A stretch of DNA of 64,000 nucleotides from an uncultured Brachyspira sp. (GTDB taxonomy: Bacteria; Spirochaetota; Brachyspiria; Brachyspirales; Brachyspiraceae), in NCBI RefSeq assembly GCF_910588665.1, contig NZ_CAJUPR010000007.1, positions 56,494 to 120,493 on the forward strand, written 5' to 3'. Below the pieces are notes generated by a model. The model was not told where the DNA came from, ran no database searches, and was given only the letters and a program-made list of their open reading frames with translations. Made by a program: the position numbers and the translations under genes. Numbering within the stretch: the first letter of the stretch is position 1; every line of letters starts with the position of its first letter. Below, piece by piece: positions 42,376 to 51,850 of this stretch.

Positions 42376-44526
42376 ATGGTAACAGTAAAAAGTATGTTTT
42401 GTGGAGAGGAGTTAATTTTAGAAACAGGAATTCTAGCTAAGCAGGCTCATGGTTCTGTAACTTTGAGGCTTGGAAATACAACTATATTGGCAACGGTTGT
42501 GGCTGCTAAGGAACCTAATTTAGAATCTGACTTTTTCCCTTTAACGGTTAATTATAATGAAAAATATTATGCAGGCGGTAAAATACCTGGCGGATTTTTC
42601 AAAAGAGAAGCTAAGCCCAGAGATAAGGAAATTTTAATATCCCGTATCATAGACAGACCTTTAAGACCTCTTTTTCCTGAAGGTTTCAGAAATGAAGTTC
42701 AGATAATACCTACTGTGCTTTCGGTGGACGGAGATATGTCTACAGACGCTTTGGCTTTAATAGCCTCAAGCGCTGCCCTTACTATATCTTGGATACCTTT
42801 CGGAGGTCCTGCGGCGGCAGTTAGAATAGGATACAAAAACGGAGAATATTTGATAAATCCTAAAAACAGCGAACTTCATACAAGCGAATTGGATATTATT
42901 GTGGCAGGAAGCAAAGATGCTATACTTATGATTGAGGGAGAAGCTAAAGAAGTTTCTGAAGAAATATTTATAGGTGCTATAGAGCTTGCCCATAAAGAGA
43001 TGCAGAAATATATAGATATGCAAAATGAAATGGCTAGTCTTTGCAGTACTAAAAAAATAGAGCAGGAATTATTTGAATATGATTTAGATTTAATTAAAAT
43101 GGTCAGAGAATACGGCAGGGATAAAATAGAGGCGGCTAATTATAATCCAGATAAAACTAAAAGAAATGAAAGTATGGATAATGCTTTCAATGAAATAGAA
43201 GAATATATAAAAACTAAAACTGAAGATGAAAAATTAATATCTCAGGTAAAAGGCATTTGTCATTCTATAGAAGAGGAAATAGTAAGAGAGGCTATAGTTG
43301 AAAAAGGCATGCGTCCCGATGGAAGGGCTTTAGATGAAATTCGTCCTATCAGCACTATGACAAACCTTATTCCTAGAGTACATGGTTCAGGACTTTTCAC
43401 AAGAGGTCAGACTCAGTGTTTATCTGTAGTTACATTGGGAAGCGAGAAAGATGCGCAGCTAATGGACGATATATATGGAAAAGAGAATAAAACTTTTATG
43501 CTTCATTATAATTTTCCTCCATTCTCTGTAGGCGAGGTAGGACGTTACGGAGCACCTGGAAGAAGAGAAATAGGACATGGAAATTTGGCTGAACGCTCTT
43601 TTAATGCCGTGCTTCCTTCTAAGGAAAAATTTCCTTATACTATAAGAGTGGTAGCTGAAATATTAGAAAGCAATGGTTCTTCTTCTATGGCTACAATATG
43701 CGCTTCCACTATATCCCTGCTTTCTGCGGGTGTTCCTATTAATGCCAGTGTTGCAGGTATTGCTATGGGACTTGCCACTTATAAAGGCGGATATAAAATA
43801 CTTACAGATATACAGGGAATAGAGGATCATTTGGGAGATATGGATTTTAAAGTGGCAGGTACTCGCAAGGGTATTACAGCTTTTCAGCTTGATATAAAAC
43901 TTTCTGGAATATCCGCTCAGATACTTAGGGAGGCATTGCAGCAGGCTAAAAAAGCAAGATACTTTATACTTGATAAAATTGATGCCGCTATTTCTAATGT
44001 AGCGGAGATTTCGAATTTTGCCCCTAAATATATAACTATGAATGTTAATCCTGAAAAAATAAGAGTATTAATAGGTCCTGGAGGAAAGAATATTAAAGCC
44101 ATTATAGAGGAAACGGGAAGCGATGTTGAAATACAAGACAGCGGTATAGTCAATATATTCGCTCCAGATACTTCTGCATTAGATAAAACTATAGAACTTA
44201 TAAATTCTTATGTTAAAGATCCTGAAATAGGAGAGACTTATGATGGTATTGTTAAAGATATAAAAGATTTCGGTGCTTTCATAGAAATATTACCCGGTGT
44301 TGAAGGACTTTGCCATATATCTGAACTTGCTTATAAGCATGTTATGAATGTTGAAGAGGTCCTTAAAATAGGAGATGAAGTAAAGGTAAAAATTATAGAT
44401 ATTAAATGCGGTAAATACTCATTGAGCAGAAAGGCTCTTCTTGAGAAGCCAGCCGATTATGTTGAGGAAGAGCATACTAAAAAAGAAAGAAAATATGACA
44501 GACGAGACAGAAAAAAGAGATTTTAA
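42376..44526 (+). CDS. pnp: Polyribonucleotide nucleotidyltransferase (PNPase)
   Basis: The protein has 716 residues from the ATG at 42376, which follows AAAGGAGC; the longer upstream frame runs through the hairpin and is not used. Two RNase PH domains (first LRLGNTTILATVV, PLTVNYNEKYYAGGKIPGGF; second GMRPDGRALDEIRPI, with the catalytic ICASTISLLSAG and DIQGIEDHLGDMDFKVAGT), then KH (IGPGGKNIKAIIEETG) and S1 (GETYDGIVKDIKDFGAFIE) domains. It degrades RNA by phosphorolysis, 3' to 5'. A terminator follows. Confidence 0.98.
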   Translation: MVTVKSMFCGEELILETGILAKQAHGSVTLRLGNTTILATVVAAKEPNLESDFFPLTVNYNEKYYAGGKIPGGFFKREAKPRDKEILISRIIDRPLRPLFPEGFRNEVQIIPTVLSVDGDMSTDALALIASSAALTISWIPFGGPAAAVRIGYKNGEYLINPKNSELHTSELDIIVAGSKDAILMIEGEAKEVSEEIFIGAIELAHKEMQKYIDMQNEMASLCSTKKIEQELFEYDLDLIKMVREYGRDKIEAANYNPDKTKRNESMDNAFNEIEEYIKTKTEDEKLISQVKGICHSIEEEIVREAIVEKGMRPDGRALDEIRPISTMTNLIPRVHGSGLFTRGQTQCLSVVTLGSEKDAQLMDDIYGKENKTFMLHYNFPPFSVGEVGRYGAPGRREIGHGNLAERSFNAVLPSKEKFPYTIRVVAEILESNGSSSMATICASTISLLSAGVPINASVAGIAMGLATYKGGYKILTDIQGIEDHLGDMDFKVAGTRKGITAFQLDIKLSGISAQILREALQQAKKARYFILDKIDAAISNVAEISNFAPKYITMNVNPEKIRVLIGPGGKNIKAIIEETGSDVEIQDSGIVNIFAPDTSALDKTIELINSYVKDPEIGETYDGIVKDIKDFGAFIEILPGVEGLCHISELAYKHVMNVEEVLKIGDEVKVKIIDIKCGKYSLSRKALLEKPADYVEEEHTKKERKYDRRDRKKRF

Positions 44527-44541
44527 TGCTTAAGAATGATT

Positions 44542-44578
44542 AAAAGGCTGTTATTATAAAAAGCAGCCTTTTTTATTT
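44542..44578 (+). terminator. Intrinsic terminator after pnp
   Basis: AAAAGGCTG and CAGCCTTTT form a 9-bp stem with an AT-rich loop, followed by more T. The rest of the 306-base gap up to the next gene holds only AT-rich DNA and a strong promoter. Confidence 0.85.
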
Positions 44579-44765
44579 TAAGCATATGCAGATTAATTAT
44601 AAAAAATAAAGTTATTATAATATTAATAATATATGCAATCTTTATATACCGATGACACATTTTTTTAGTATCTTTATATTTTATATAAAATACTTGTAAA
44701 TCTTTGTAATAAATAATAGAAATTTATATTTTTTGTAAATTTATTTAAAAATATTGTAAAAAAAA

Positions 44766-44794
44766 TTGACAAATTATTAATAATATATTATAAT
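44766..44794 (+). promoter_or_regulatory. Perfect-consensus sigma-70 promoter
   Basis: TTGACA, 17 bases, TATAAT, both hexamers exact. The start would lie about 33 bases before the ATG of the PepSY-like gene, implying strong expression. Confidence 0.88.
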
Positions 44795-44833
44795 ATTAAT
44801 ATAAGTTAATTAAATTATTAAGGAGATTTATTT

Positions 44834-45076
44834 ATGAAAAAAATAATTTGTTTTATATTTGCTTTATCAGTATTTACAGGCGCTAGTTTATTTGCAGATT
44901 GGATGGTTCCTATTAATCAGGTTCCAAGACCTGTTATTAATGCTGTAAAACAATATTTTCCTCAGGCTCAAATTTGGATGGTTGAGATGGACGACGGATT
45001 ATATAAAGTAAAACTTAATAATGGTTTGGAAGTTGAAGTTACTCCTTACGGACAGATAGTAGATATAGACGATTAA
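44834..45076 (+). CDS. Small secreted PepSY-like protein
   Basis: An 80-residue protein: signal peptide MKKIICFIFALSVFTGASLFA, then one short domain (WMVPINQVPRPVINAVKQYF, then MVEMDDGLYKVKLNNGLEVEV) of the PepSY-like/BLIP-like type found in periplasmic proteins. The usual family members have two such repeats; this has one. AAGGAG precedes the ATG and a perfect promoter lies upstream, so it should be abundant in the periplasm. Possible role in binding or inhibiting proteases is inference from the family. Confidence 0.75.
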   Translation: MKKIICFIFALSVFTGASLFADWMVPINQVPRPVINAVKQYFPQAQIWMVEMDDGLYKVKLNNGLEVEVTPYGQIVDIDD

Positions 45077-45117
45077 TAATTTTAAGTTAAAAATAATAAT
45101 TTGGTAATAAGACATTA

Positions 45118-45163
45118 AAAAGCCTATAATTTAATTAATATTAAACTATAGGCTTATCTTTTT
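45118..45163. terminator. Bidirectional intrinsic terminator
   Basis: AAGCCTATA and TATAGGCTT form the stem, with an additional AT-rich inner pairing; A run on the left and T run on the right. Shared by the convergent PepSY-like gene and pckG. Confidence 0.85.
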
Positions 45164-45188
45164 TAAGAAAAACTAATAATAACTTAAA

Positions 45189-46982
45189 TTATTTGCTTAA
45201 TCTGGCTCTTAATTCTTCCAATTGTTTTTCAAGTCTTTCAGGAAGTCTTGAACCGAATTTGGCATAATGAGCTTCAATCTGATTAGCCTGATCTTTCCAA
45301 GCCTCAACATCAACTCTCATAAGTTCTTTGAAATCGGCTTCTGGAATATCCAAGCCTTTAAGATCTAAATCGCCTTCTTTAGGCATTTTACCTATAGGTG
45401 TATCATCGGCATCAATTTTGCCTTCAACTCTTTCGCACATCCATTTTAATACTCTGGAGTTATCGCCGAATCCAGGCCATAGCCATTTCCCGTCGGCATC
45501 TTTTCTAAACCAGTTTACATAGAATATCCTAGGAGCTTTATCTCCTAATTTATCACCCATTTCAAGCCAGTGATTCATATAGTCTCCCATATTGTATCCT
45601 GCAAAAGGAAGCATAGCAAACGGGTCAAATCTTAAAGCGCCTACAGCTCCGATATTGGCTGCAGTAGTTTCACTTGCGGCAGTGGAGCCCATAAATACAC
45701 CATGATCCCAGTTATAAGATTCATGTACTAAAGGCATAACGGAAGCTCTTCTTCCTCCGAAGATAAATATATCTATAGGCACTCCTTTAGGATCCTCCCA
45801 GTCAGGACAAATTACAGGACATTGTCTTGCAGGAGCTGTAAATCTGGCATTAGGGTGAGCGCCTTTCTCTCCGCTTTCAGGAGTCCATTCATTTCCTTTC
45901 CAATCTATGCCATGTTTAGGAGCTTCTCCCATTCCTTCCCACCATACATCGCCGTCATCTGTTTCCACACAGTTAGTAAATATGGTATTTTCTTTTACAG
46001 ATTCCATAGCCATAGGATTAGAGTCGTAAGAAGTACCAGGAGCCACACCGAAGAAACCAGCCTCAGGATTAATAGCATAAAGTCTTCCGTCATTAGGATT
46101 TATTTTCATCCAAGAAATATCATCTCCTATAGTTTCGCATTTCCAGCCCGGAATAGTAGGCTGCAGCATAGCAAGATTAGTTTTACCGCATGCGCTGGGA
46201 AAAGCAGCTGCAATATGGAATCTTTTTCCTTCAGGATTAGTAAGACGAAGTATAAGCATATGCTCAGCCATCCAACCCTCTCTTCTAGCCATAGCAGAAG
46301 CAATACGAAGTGCAAAGCATTTTTTGCCAAGCAAAGCGTTTCCGCCGTAACCTGAACCATAAGACCAAATTAAGTTTTCATCAGGAAAATGGGATATGTA
46401 TTTTTTTTCTATCGGAGCGCAAGGCCATTTTTTATCTTTTTCTCCGTCTGCAAGCGGAGCCCCTACAGAATGCAGGCATGGTATGAACTCTCCGTCAGAG
46501 CCTAATACATCTAATACTTTAGTGCCTACTCTTGTCATTATATGCATATTGCATACTACATAAGGACTGTCTGTAATTTCTACGCCTATTTTAGCTATTG
46601 GCGAACCTACAGGACCCATTGAGAAAGGAATTACATACATAGTTCTGTTTTTCATACAGCCTTTGTATAATTCTTTCATAGTACCCTTTAATTCGTCGGG
46701 AGACATCCAGTGATTGGTAGGACCTGCATCTTCTTTATTAGGATAACTGATAAAAGTTCTATCTTCAACACGTGCCACATCGGAAGGATCGCTTCTGAAA
46801 GAGTGGCTATGAGGTCTTTTAGTAAGAGGTTTTGCTAAGCCTAATTCAATAAGACCATTCATACATCTGTCATATTCTTCTTTAGTTCCGTCACATACAT
46901 ATATATCTTTCGGCTGACACATATCTGCTGTTTCTTTAATCCAAGCTTTAAGTTTATCATGTTTTAATTCTTCAACATTCAT
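45189..46982 (-). CDS. pckG: Phosphoenolpyruvate carboxykinase (GTP)
   Basis: A 597-residue enzyme of the GTP-dependent class. The P-loop motif with reactive Cys AAFPSACGKTNLAML is near residues 258-272, followed by GDDISWM. RRASVMPLVHESYNWDHGV and FYVNWFRKDADGKWLWPGFG complete the signature. It interconverts oxaloacetate and PEP; in fermenting anaerobes it may fix CO2 toward oxaloacetate. AAGGAG lies 9 bases before the ATG, and a clear promoter lies upstream. Confidence 0.97.
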   Translation of the reverse strand: MNVEELKHDKLKAWIKETADMCQPKDIYVCDGTKEEYDRCMNGLIELGLAKPLTKRPHSHSFRSDPSDVARVEDRTFISYPNKEDAGPTNHWMSPDELKGTMKELYKGCMKNRTMYVIPFSMGPVGSPIAKIGVEITDSPYVVCNMHIMTRVGTKVLDVLGSDGEFIPCLHSVGAPLADGEKDKKWPCAPIEKKYISHFPDENLIWSYGSGYGGNALLGKKCFALRIASAMARREGWMAEHMLILRLTNPEGKRFHIAAAFPSACGKTNLAMLQPTIPGWKCETIGDDISWMKINPNDGRLYAINPEAGFFGVAPGTSYDSNPMAMESVKENTIFTNCVETDDGDVWWEGMGEAPKHGIDWKGNEWTPESGEKGAHPNARFTAPARQCPVICPDWEDPKGVPIDIFIFGGRRASVMPLVHESYNWDHGVFMGSTAASETTAANIGAVGALRFDPFAMLPFAGYNMGDYMNHWLEMGDKLGDKAPRIFYVNWFRKDADGKWLWPGFGDNSRVLKWMCERVEGKIDADDTPIGKMPKEGDLDLKGLDIPEADFKELMRVDVEAWKDQANQIEAHYAKFGSRLPERLEKQLEELRARLSK

Positions 46983-47015
46983 TAATATTACTCCTTATAA
47001 AAATTCACTGCAGAT

Positions 47016-47044
47016 ATTATACAATAAAATGCATTTTTAGTAAA
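47016..47044 (-). promoter_or_regulatory. Sigma-70 promoter of pckG
   Basis: TTTACT, 17 bases, TATAAT on the minus strand, leaving a leader of about 27 bases before the pckG ATG. Confidence 0.7.
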
Positions 47045-47211
47045 TAATTTTTATAAATTTATTTTTTATATATAAAGAATAAATCATTACAAATAATTGC
47101 ATTTATTATATAAGTTAAATAAAAAGTTATGAATATTAATATGCTTGTTATTAATATTTTTTAATATATAATACTGATACGGAATTTAATTTTTAATTTA
47201 AGGAAATAATT

Positions 47212-48312
47212 ATGGCTTTATCTATAGGAATAGTAGGACTTCCTAATGTGGGAAAATCAACGCTTTTCAATGCCTTAACCAATGCCCATGCGGAGGCTGC
47301 TAATTACCCGTTTTGTACTATAGATAAAAATGAGGCTGTAGCTTTAATAAAAGATGAAAGAGTTGATAAATTAGCGGCGCTTTTTAAATCAAAAAAGAAA
47401 GTTTATAATACAACTTCATTTGTGGATATTGCGGGACTTGTAAAAGGAGCTTCAAAAGGTGAGGGACTCGGCAATAAATTTCTTTCTCATATTAGGGAAG
47501 TTAATGCTGTTCTGCATGTTGTTCGTATATTTGAAGACGGAAATATTACTCATATAGGGGAAGTTGATCCTTTAAGAGATTTGGATATTATATTAACGGA
47601 GCTTATGCTTGCAGATATTGAAACAATAAATACAAGAATGGAAAAACAGAAAAAAGCTGCAAAAGGATCTAAAGTAAAAGCTGCCGAAGAAGAAATAGCT
47701 TTGCTTGAAAAAATACTTCCTGAATTAAATAATTTTAAGCCTGTATTCAGTCTTAATTTAACGGATACGGAAAAAGAAATATTAAAGCCTTTATTTTTGC
47801 TTACATCAAAAAGCATGATGATAGGAGCTAATTTATCCGAAAACGATCTTGCCTATCCTGAGAAAAATGCAGGCTATGTATCGCTTCAAAATTATGCAGA
47901 GGAAAGAAATATTGAATTAATACCTTTCAGCGCCAAAATAGAAGCCGACCTGCAGGATTTAGAAGAAGAAGAGAGATTAAGCTATTTAAAGGATTTGGGA
48001 GTTAAAGAATCAGGAGTGGAAAGACTTACCAAAGCAGGACATAGATTACTGAAACTTCTTACTTTTCTAACTTCTGGAGAAGATGAAACAAGGGCTTGGA
48101 CTGTAAAAGACGGCGCTTATGCTCCGGAAGCTGCGGGAATCATACACAGCGATTTTGAAAGAGGCTTTATCAGCGCTGAAGTTATAAGCTGCGATAAGCT
48201 TTTAGAGCTTGGAAGTTTTGTTAAAGCTAAAGAGGCAGGTGCTGTCAGACTTGAAGGAAAGCAGTATTTGATGCGGGAAGGCGATGTTGTAACATTCAGA
48301 TTTAATGTTTAA
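47212..48312 (+). CDS. ychF: Ribosome-binding ATPase YchF (Obg-like)
   Basis: A 366-residue protein. P-loop GLPNVGKSTLFNAL at 8-21, switch region ANYPFCTIDKN, FVDIAGLVKGASKGEGLGN, and NLTDTEK-like spacing where Obg proteins have NKxD (YchF prefers ATP). The C-terminal TGS domain contains ETRAWTVKDGAYAPEAAGIIH and ends EGDVVTFRFNV. Length is usual. It is involved in ribosome function and stress response. A weak AAGGAA precedes the ATG. Confidence 0.97.
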   Translation: MALSIGIVGLPNVGKSTLFNALTNAHAEAANYPFCTIDKNEAVALIKDERVDKLAALFKSKKKVYNTTSFVDIAGLVKGASKGEGLGNKFLSHIREVNAVLHVVRIFEDGNITHIGEVDPLRDLDIILTELMLADIETINTRMEKQKKAAKGSKVKAAEEEIALLEKILPELNNFKPVFSLNLTDTEKEILKPLFLLTSKSMMIGANLSENDLAYPEKNAGYVSLQNYAEERNIELIPFSAKIEADLQDLEEEERLSYLKDLGVKESGVERLTKAGHRLLKLLTFLTSGEDETRAWTVKDGAYAPEAAGIIHSDFERGFISAEVISCDKLLELGSFVKAKEAGAVRLEGKQYLMREGDVVTFRFNV

Positions 48313-48353
48313 TATATAAATATGCATAAAAATAAAAAATAACGATTATAATA

Positions 48354-49604
48354 ATGAAACTGGATTTTGAAGCTAAATATATAAAACTTTTTGTATTATC
48401 GGCGGCTATAGGCTCTATTGTAGGATTTATAGTTTCAGTATATAGATTAATATTATATAAATTAAGCGTCAATGTGTTTTATGTTTCAAATTTTATATTT
48501 GACAGATGGTATTATCCTATATTTCTTTTTATATTTCTTATAGGTATGGGCTGTCTAATAGGATATATACTTGTATATTATCCCCGTATAAAAGGTGCAG
48601 GGGTTCCGCAGATAAAATATTATATATCTCTTCATGAACCTAAGAATATTTTACTTGAGATTTTATTTAAGCTTTTCGGAAGTATGATATCTTTTGCAAG
48701 CGGTCTTTCTCTAGGCAGAGCTGGTCCTTCTATGCATGCAGGTATGCTTGTAGGTCTTTTCTTTCATAAATATTTTTCTAAGTTAGAAAAATACAGAAGA
48801 TATCTTCTTGTATCTGGTGCATGTGCAGGAATGACGGCTGCTTTCAGTGCTCCTTTTACAGGAATTGCCTTTTCTTTTGAAGAGCTTGGAGAGCAGAAAA
48901 ATCATATTGTATTTGTATGCATAGTTTTTTCTTCTATAGCCTCTATACTTGTAATAGAACATATTGTCGGACAGGGATTTATACTTAATTTTAATCTGCC
49001 TAGAATCCTTGAGGTCAGACATTATATATCGCTTCTTCCTTTTGGTATAATATGCGGAATATTGGCTTCTCTTTTTAATTACCTTATGACTTTATTTTCA
49101 AAATTATATCAGAAAATAAATAATGATATATTTCGTCCCGTTCCTGCTTTTCTGCTTGCAGGTTTTATGATAATGTTTTTTCCTTATGTACTAGGCAGCG
49201 GGGATTTGCTTATAGGAAGTATAATTAAAGATAAATTTTCTGTTTATATGCTTTTTATGCTTATATTTGTTAAATTATTTTATACTTCTGTATGCTCCGC
49301 ATCAGGAGCAGTCGGAGGTATATTTTTTCCAACCTTTATATTAGGAGCCTCAATAGGTTCCTTATATGATATATTTCTTGTAAAATATTTTCCTGATTAT
49401 GCTGTATATGGAGATTTATTTATACTTTTAGGCATAACATCTCTTATGTCAGGTATAACAAGAACTCCTATAATGGTATGCATATTAATACTTGAGATAT
49501 CAAATTCTATTTCCAACTTTTCCGCTCTGGTTATAGTGGCTATAATATCATATATGGTTGCTAAAGTATTGGGAGTAACTTCTATATATGACCAAAATAA
49601 ATAA
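48354..49604 (+). CDS. ClC-family chloride channel/transporter lacking the gating glutamate
   Basis: A 416-residue membrane protein with the three ClC anion-site motifs: KGAGVPQIKYY (GSGIP position), SLGRAGPSMHAG (GREGP position) and GAVGGIFFPTF (GxFxP). The gating Glu of the second motif is Ala here (residue 123), while the inner EE pair (FSFEELG) corresponding to the internal proton glutamate remains. Without the gating Glu, family knowledge predicts uncoupled chloride movement. No CBS domains. Single gene 41 bases after ychF; weak ribosome binding site. Confidence 0.9.
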   Translation: MKLDFEAKYIKLFVLSAAIGSIVGFIVSVYRLILYKLSVNVFYVSNFIFDRWYYPIFLFIFLIGMGCLIGYILVYYPRIKGAGVPQIKYYISLHEPKNILLEILFKLFGSMISFASGLSLGRAGPSMHAGMLVGLFFHKYFSKLEKYRRYLLVSGACAGMTAAFSAPFTGIAFSFEELGEQKNHIVFVCIVFSSIASILVIEHIVGQGFILNFNLPRILEVRHYISLLPFGIICGILASLFNYLMTLFSKLYQKINNDIFRPVPAFLLAGFMIMFFPYVLGSGDLLIGSIIKDKFSVYMLFMLIFVKLFYTSVCSASGAVGGIFFPTFILGASIGSLYDIFLVKYFPDYAVYGDLFILLGITSLMSGITRTPIMVCILILEISNSISNFSALVIVAIISYMVAKVLGVTSIYDQNK

Positions 49605-49631
49605 TTAAGTAATTATCTGAAACGTATTTGA

Positions 49632-49742
49632 ATTGCTTATGAAATATTTAATAATGATTATCTGAAAGAATATTATAATGTTTTTAAAAAACTATTGAAT
49701 TTTTTAGAAAATAATTATTCGGAGGAATTAAAAAAATATTAA
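49632..49742 (+). pseudogene. 3' remnant of an unknown gene
   Basis: A short frame without start reads AYEIFNNDYLKEYYNVFKKL and then LNFLENNYSEELKKY-stop, with the look of a helical protein C-terminus. An in-frame stop precedes it directly. It is probably debris of a deleted gene between clc and the DUF2262-like gene. Chance coding cannot be excluded. Confidence 0.3.
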
Positions 49743-49804
49743 AGATATATTTAAATAAAATATTTTTAATATAAAAATAATTGCAAATATATATTATAAA
49801 ACTA

Positions 49805-50305
49805 TTATCCTGCAATATCTCCGTATTCTATGTTTCTATATCCGTCAATATAAACTATTAATGAGTGGTTTTTAAAATAGTCAGGCTCAAATAGTATATG
49901 CAATGTGGTATCAGGTCTTGTCTCATCTTCATCAAAATCTATTAAAACAGTATCTATATATATGGCTTTAAAGAAATCTTCCGATTTTATAGGGATTGTG
50001 ATTAATTCTCCCAATTGATTTTTATATATATTTTCATCTATTTTTTCTAAGGTGGAAACCCATTCTTCCGCAGATTCTAAGCATTTTCTGTCTATAAGAA
50101 AGTCGGAAACATTTTTTTTATGCTCATCAATCCACTGCAGTATTTCATTAATTTTATCAATATGTTTAATAAGCATTTCGGATTTATTTGCATCTTCTCC
50201 GAAATCTATTAATAATGATATTTTTTCATCATACCATAAATCGCAGTACGATTCATACGAGAAATAATCATTTTCATAAAAATCTTTTATACTTTTATTT
50301 TTCAT
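49805..50305 (-). CDS. DUF2262-like hypothetical protein
   Basis: A 166-residue acidic soluble protein. The C-terminal part (LLGEL-like NQLGELITIPI, then FKNHSLIVYIDGYRNIEYGDIAG) has the pattern I associate with DUF2262, a domain often found next to or within immunity-type proteins. The N-terminal helical part is unrecognised. No signal peptide. Divergence from clc and convergence with nothing obvious give no functional clue. GGAAAT before the ATG is a moderate ribosome binding site. Confidence 0.5.
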   Translation of the reverse strand: MKNKSIKDFYENDYFSYESYCDLWYDEKISLLIDFGEDANKSEMLIKHIDKINEILQWIDEHKKNVSDFLIDRKCLESAEEWVSTLEKIDENIYKNQLGELITIPIKSEDFFKAIYIDTVLIDFDEDETRPDTTLHILFEPDYFKNHSLIVYIDGYRNIEYGDIAG

Positions 50306-50391
50306 AATTTATTATTTCCTTTTTGCATCCTTTAGAATGGGAGTATTTTTATAATTTTAAATATATTAATATATTGTTAATTTTCAAGTTT

Positions 50392-51009
50392 TTATATATT
50401 TTTTTTTGCGGCATTTATTATTATATCGCATATACTTTCATCATTAAAATATCCGCTGTCTATAGCCAGATTATAATTTGTTATGTCTTCCCAATCGCAT
50501 CCTGTATAATATTTATAATAATTGGATCTGTATTTATCCGTATTTTCTAATACTGTCTGAGCATCTTCTCTTTTTACTCCGTATTCATTAATTATTCTTT
50601 CTATCCTATTTTTATTTGGGGCATGTATGAATATATTGAAGCATCTGTTTATGTCTTTTAATATAAAACCTGCGCATCTTCCTATTATTATGCAGTTTTC
50701 CTTATCAGCAATATCTTTGATTACCTCGCTTTGTATTTTAAACATTTTATCTAAATTTGAGTATTTTATTTCATCAGAAAACGGACTTGAAAAATGCTGC
50801 TTATTAAATGAACTGAAAAAAAGATTATCATTTGTAAATTTTTCTTCTTTATCTTCTAAGTATTTTTGATTAATACCTGTTTTTTTAGCTACTATTTCTA
50901 TTAATTCTTTATCATAAAAGTTTATATTTAATTTATTAGCTATTGCTTCCCCGATGCATCTTCCTCCGCTGCCATATTGTCTGCTTATTGTTATAACAAT
51001 GTCTTTCAT
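50392..51009 (-). CDS. Cytidylate kinase-like family protein
   Basis: A 205-residue P-loop protein. The nucleotide-binding start ISRQYGSGGRCIGEAIANKL (8-27) and the later IIIGRCAGFIL match the Cmk2 type (cytidylate kinase-like), which occurs in many gut anaerobes in addition to or instead of the classical Cmk. The tail YYTGCDWEDITNYNLAIDSG is also typical of this family. The true substrate is not established for most members. Confidence 0.85.
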   Translation of the reverse strand: MKDIVITISRQYGSGGRCIGEAIANKLNINFYDKELIEIVAKKTGINQKYLEDKEEKFTNDNLFFSSFNKQHFSSPFSDEIKYSNLDKMFKIQSEVIKDIADKENCIIIGRCAGFILKDINRCFNIFIHAPNKNRIERIINEYGVKREDAQTVLENTDKYRSNYYKYYTGCDWEDITNYNLAIDSGYFNDESICDIIINAAKKNI

Positions 51010-51202
51010 AAAATTTACCGTATATTTATATTTGTCCCGTCTATTATATATAAAAAAAAAATTAAATCCAGATTATTAATACTGTAATTTTTAATATATT
51101 TAAAAAAATGGTTTGATTTTTTTACTAACTGCTATAATATAGTAGTATAAGTTTATATAAAATACATTATAAATATAAAAAAATAATACGGAGGAAATAA
51201 AT

Positions 51203-51742
51203 ATGGCTGCTAAAACATTAGAAGAAGTTTTATATCAAATATTTCAAGGAGAATCAAATGCCGCAAATAGATATAGTTTATTCGGAAAAGCATCTGGCAA
51301 TAAAGCTGTTCAAAAAGTATTTTCAACAACATCTTTAGCTGAAAAAATACATGCTGAAAAAATGAGAAAATTAGCTTTAAGAAGCGGATTGGATATGAGT
51401 AAATTTGTACCTGAGCTTATGCCTGTGGAGCCTGCAAGCGATAAGGAAAATTTAGAAGCAGGTATAAAAGGCGAGGTTTATGAGTCTACTATACTATATC
51501 CTCAATTAGCACAGGTTGCTATGGAGCAAAAAAATAAATTGGTAAGCGATACCGTAAATTCTTTAGGTAAAGTTGAAATAGAACATGCAAAATTATTTCA
51601 GGATATTATAGATAATTTCTTAAATAAAGATGCAGATGTTTCTTTTTATCTATGTCCAAGCTGCGGTAATATATACATAGATAAAGCGCCTGAAACCTGC
51701 GAAACCTGCGGCGGTTCAGGAAAGATGTTCCAGAAATATTAA
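51203..51742 (+). CDS. Rubrerythrin
   Basis: A 179-residue protein. The four-helix diiron domain carries E17 (QGESNAANRY), E47 and H50 (AEKIHAEK), E91/E94 (GEVYEST) and E125/E127/H128 (KVEIEHAK). The C-terminal rubredoxin-like domain has C151, C154, C166 and C169. It reduces hydrogen peroxide in anaerobes with electrons from a rubredoxin or NADH system. GGAGG precedes the ATG. A TATAAT lies at 51133-51138 but with a poor -35. Confidence 0.93.
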   Translation: MAAKTLEEVLYQIFQGESNAANRYSLFGKASGNKAVQKVFSTTSLAEKIHAEKMRKLALRSGLDMSKFVPELMPVEPASDKENLEAGIKGEVYESTILYPQLAQVAMEQKNKLVSDTVNSLGKVEIEHAKLFQDIIDNFLNKDADVSFYLCPSCGNIYIDKAPETCETCGGSGKMFQKY

Positions 51743-51850
51743 TTTAATTATTTTTTATTATTGATATATTATTATATTATTGACTTTATAATAAAACTAT
51801 GTTAATAATATAATGTTGCAAAAAATAATTAAAAAATAACGAGGTGAAAT

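Noticed and set aside
45822..46355. A 177-codon plus-strand frame inside pckG
   Set aside because: Antisense shadow of an intact, well-conserved enzyme gene.
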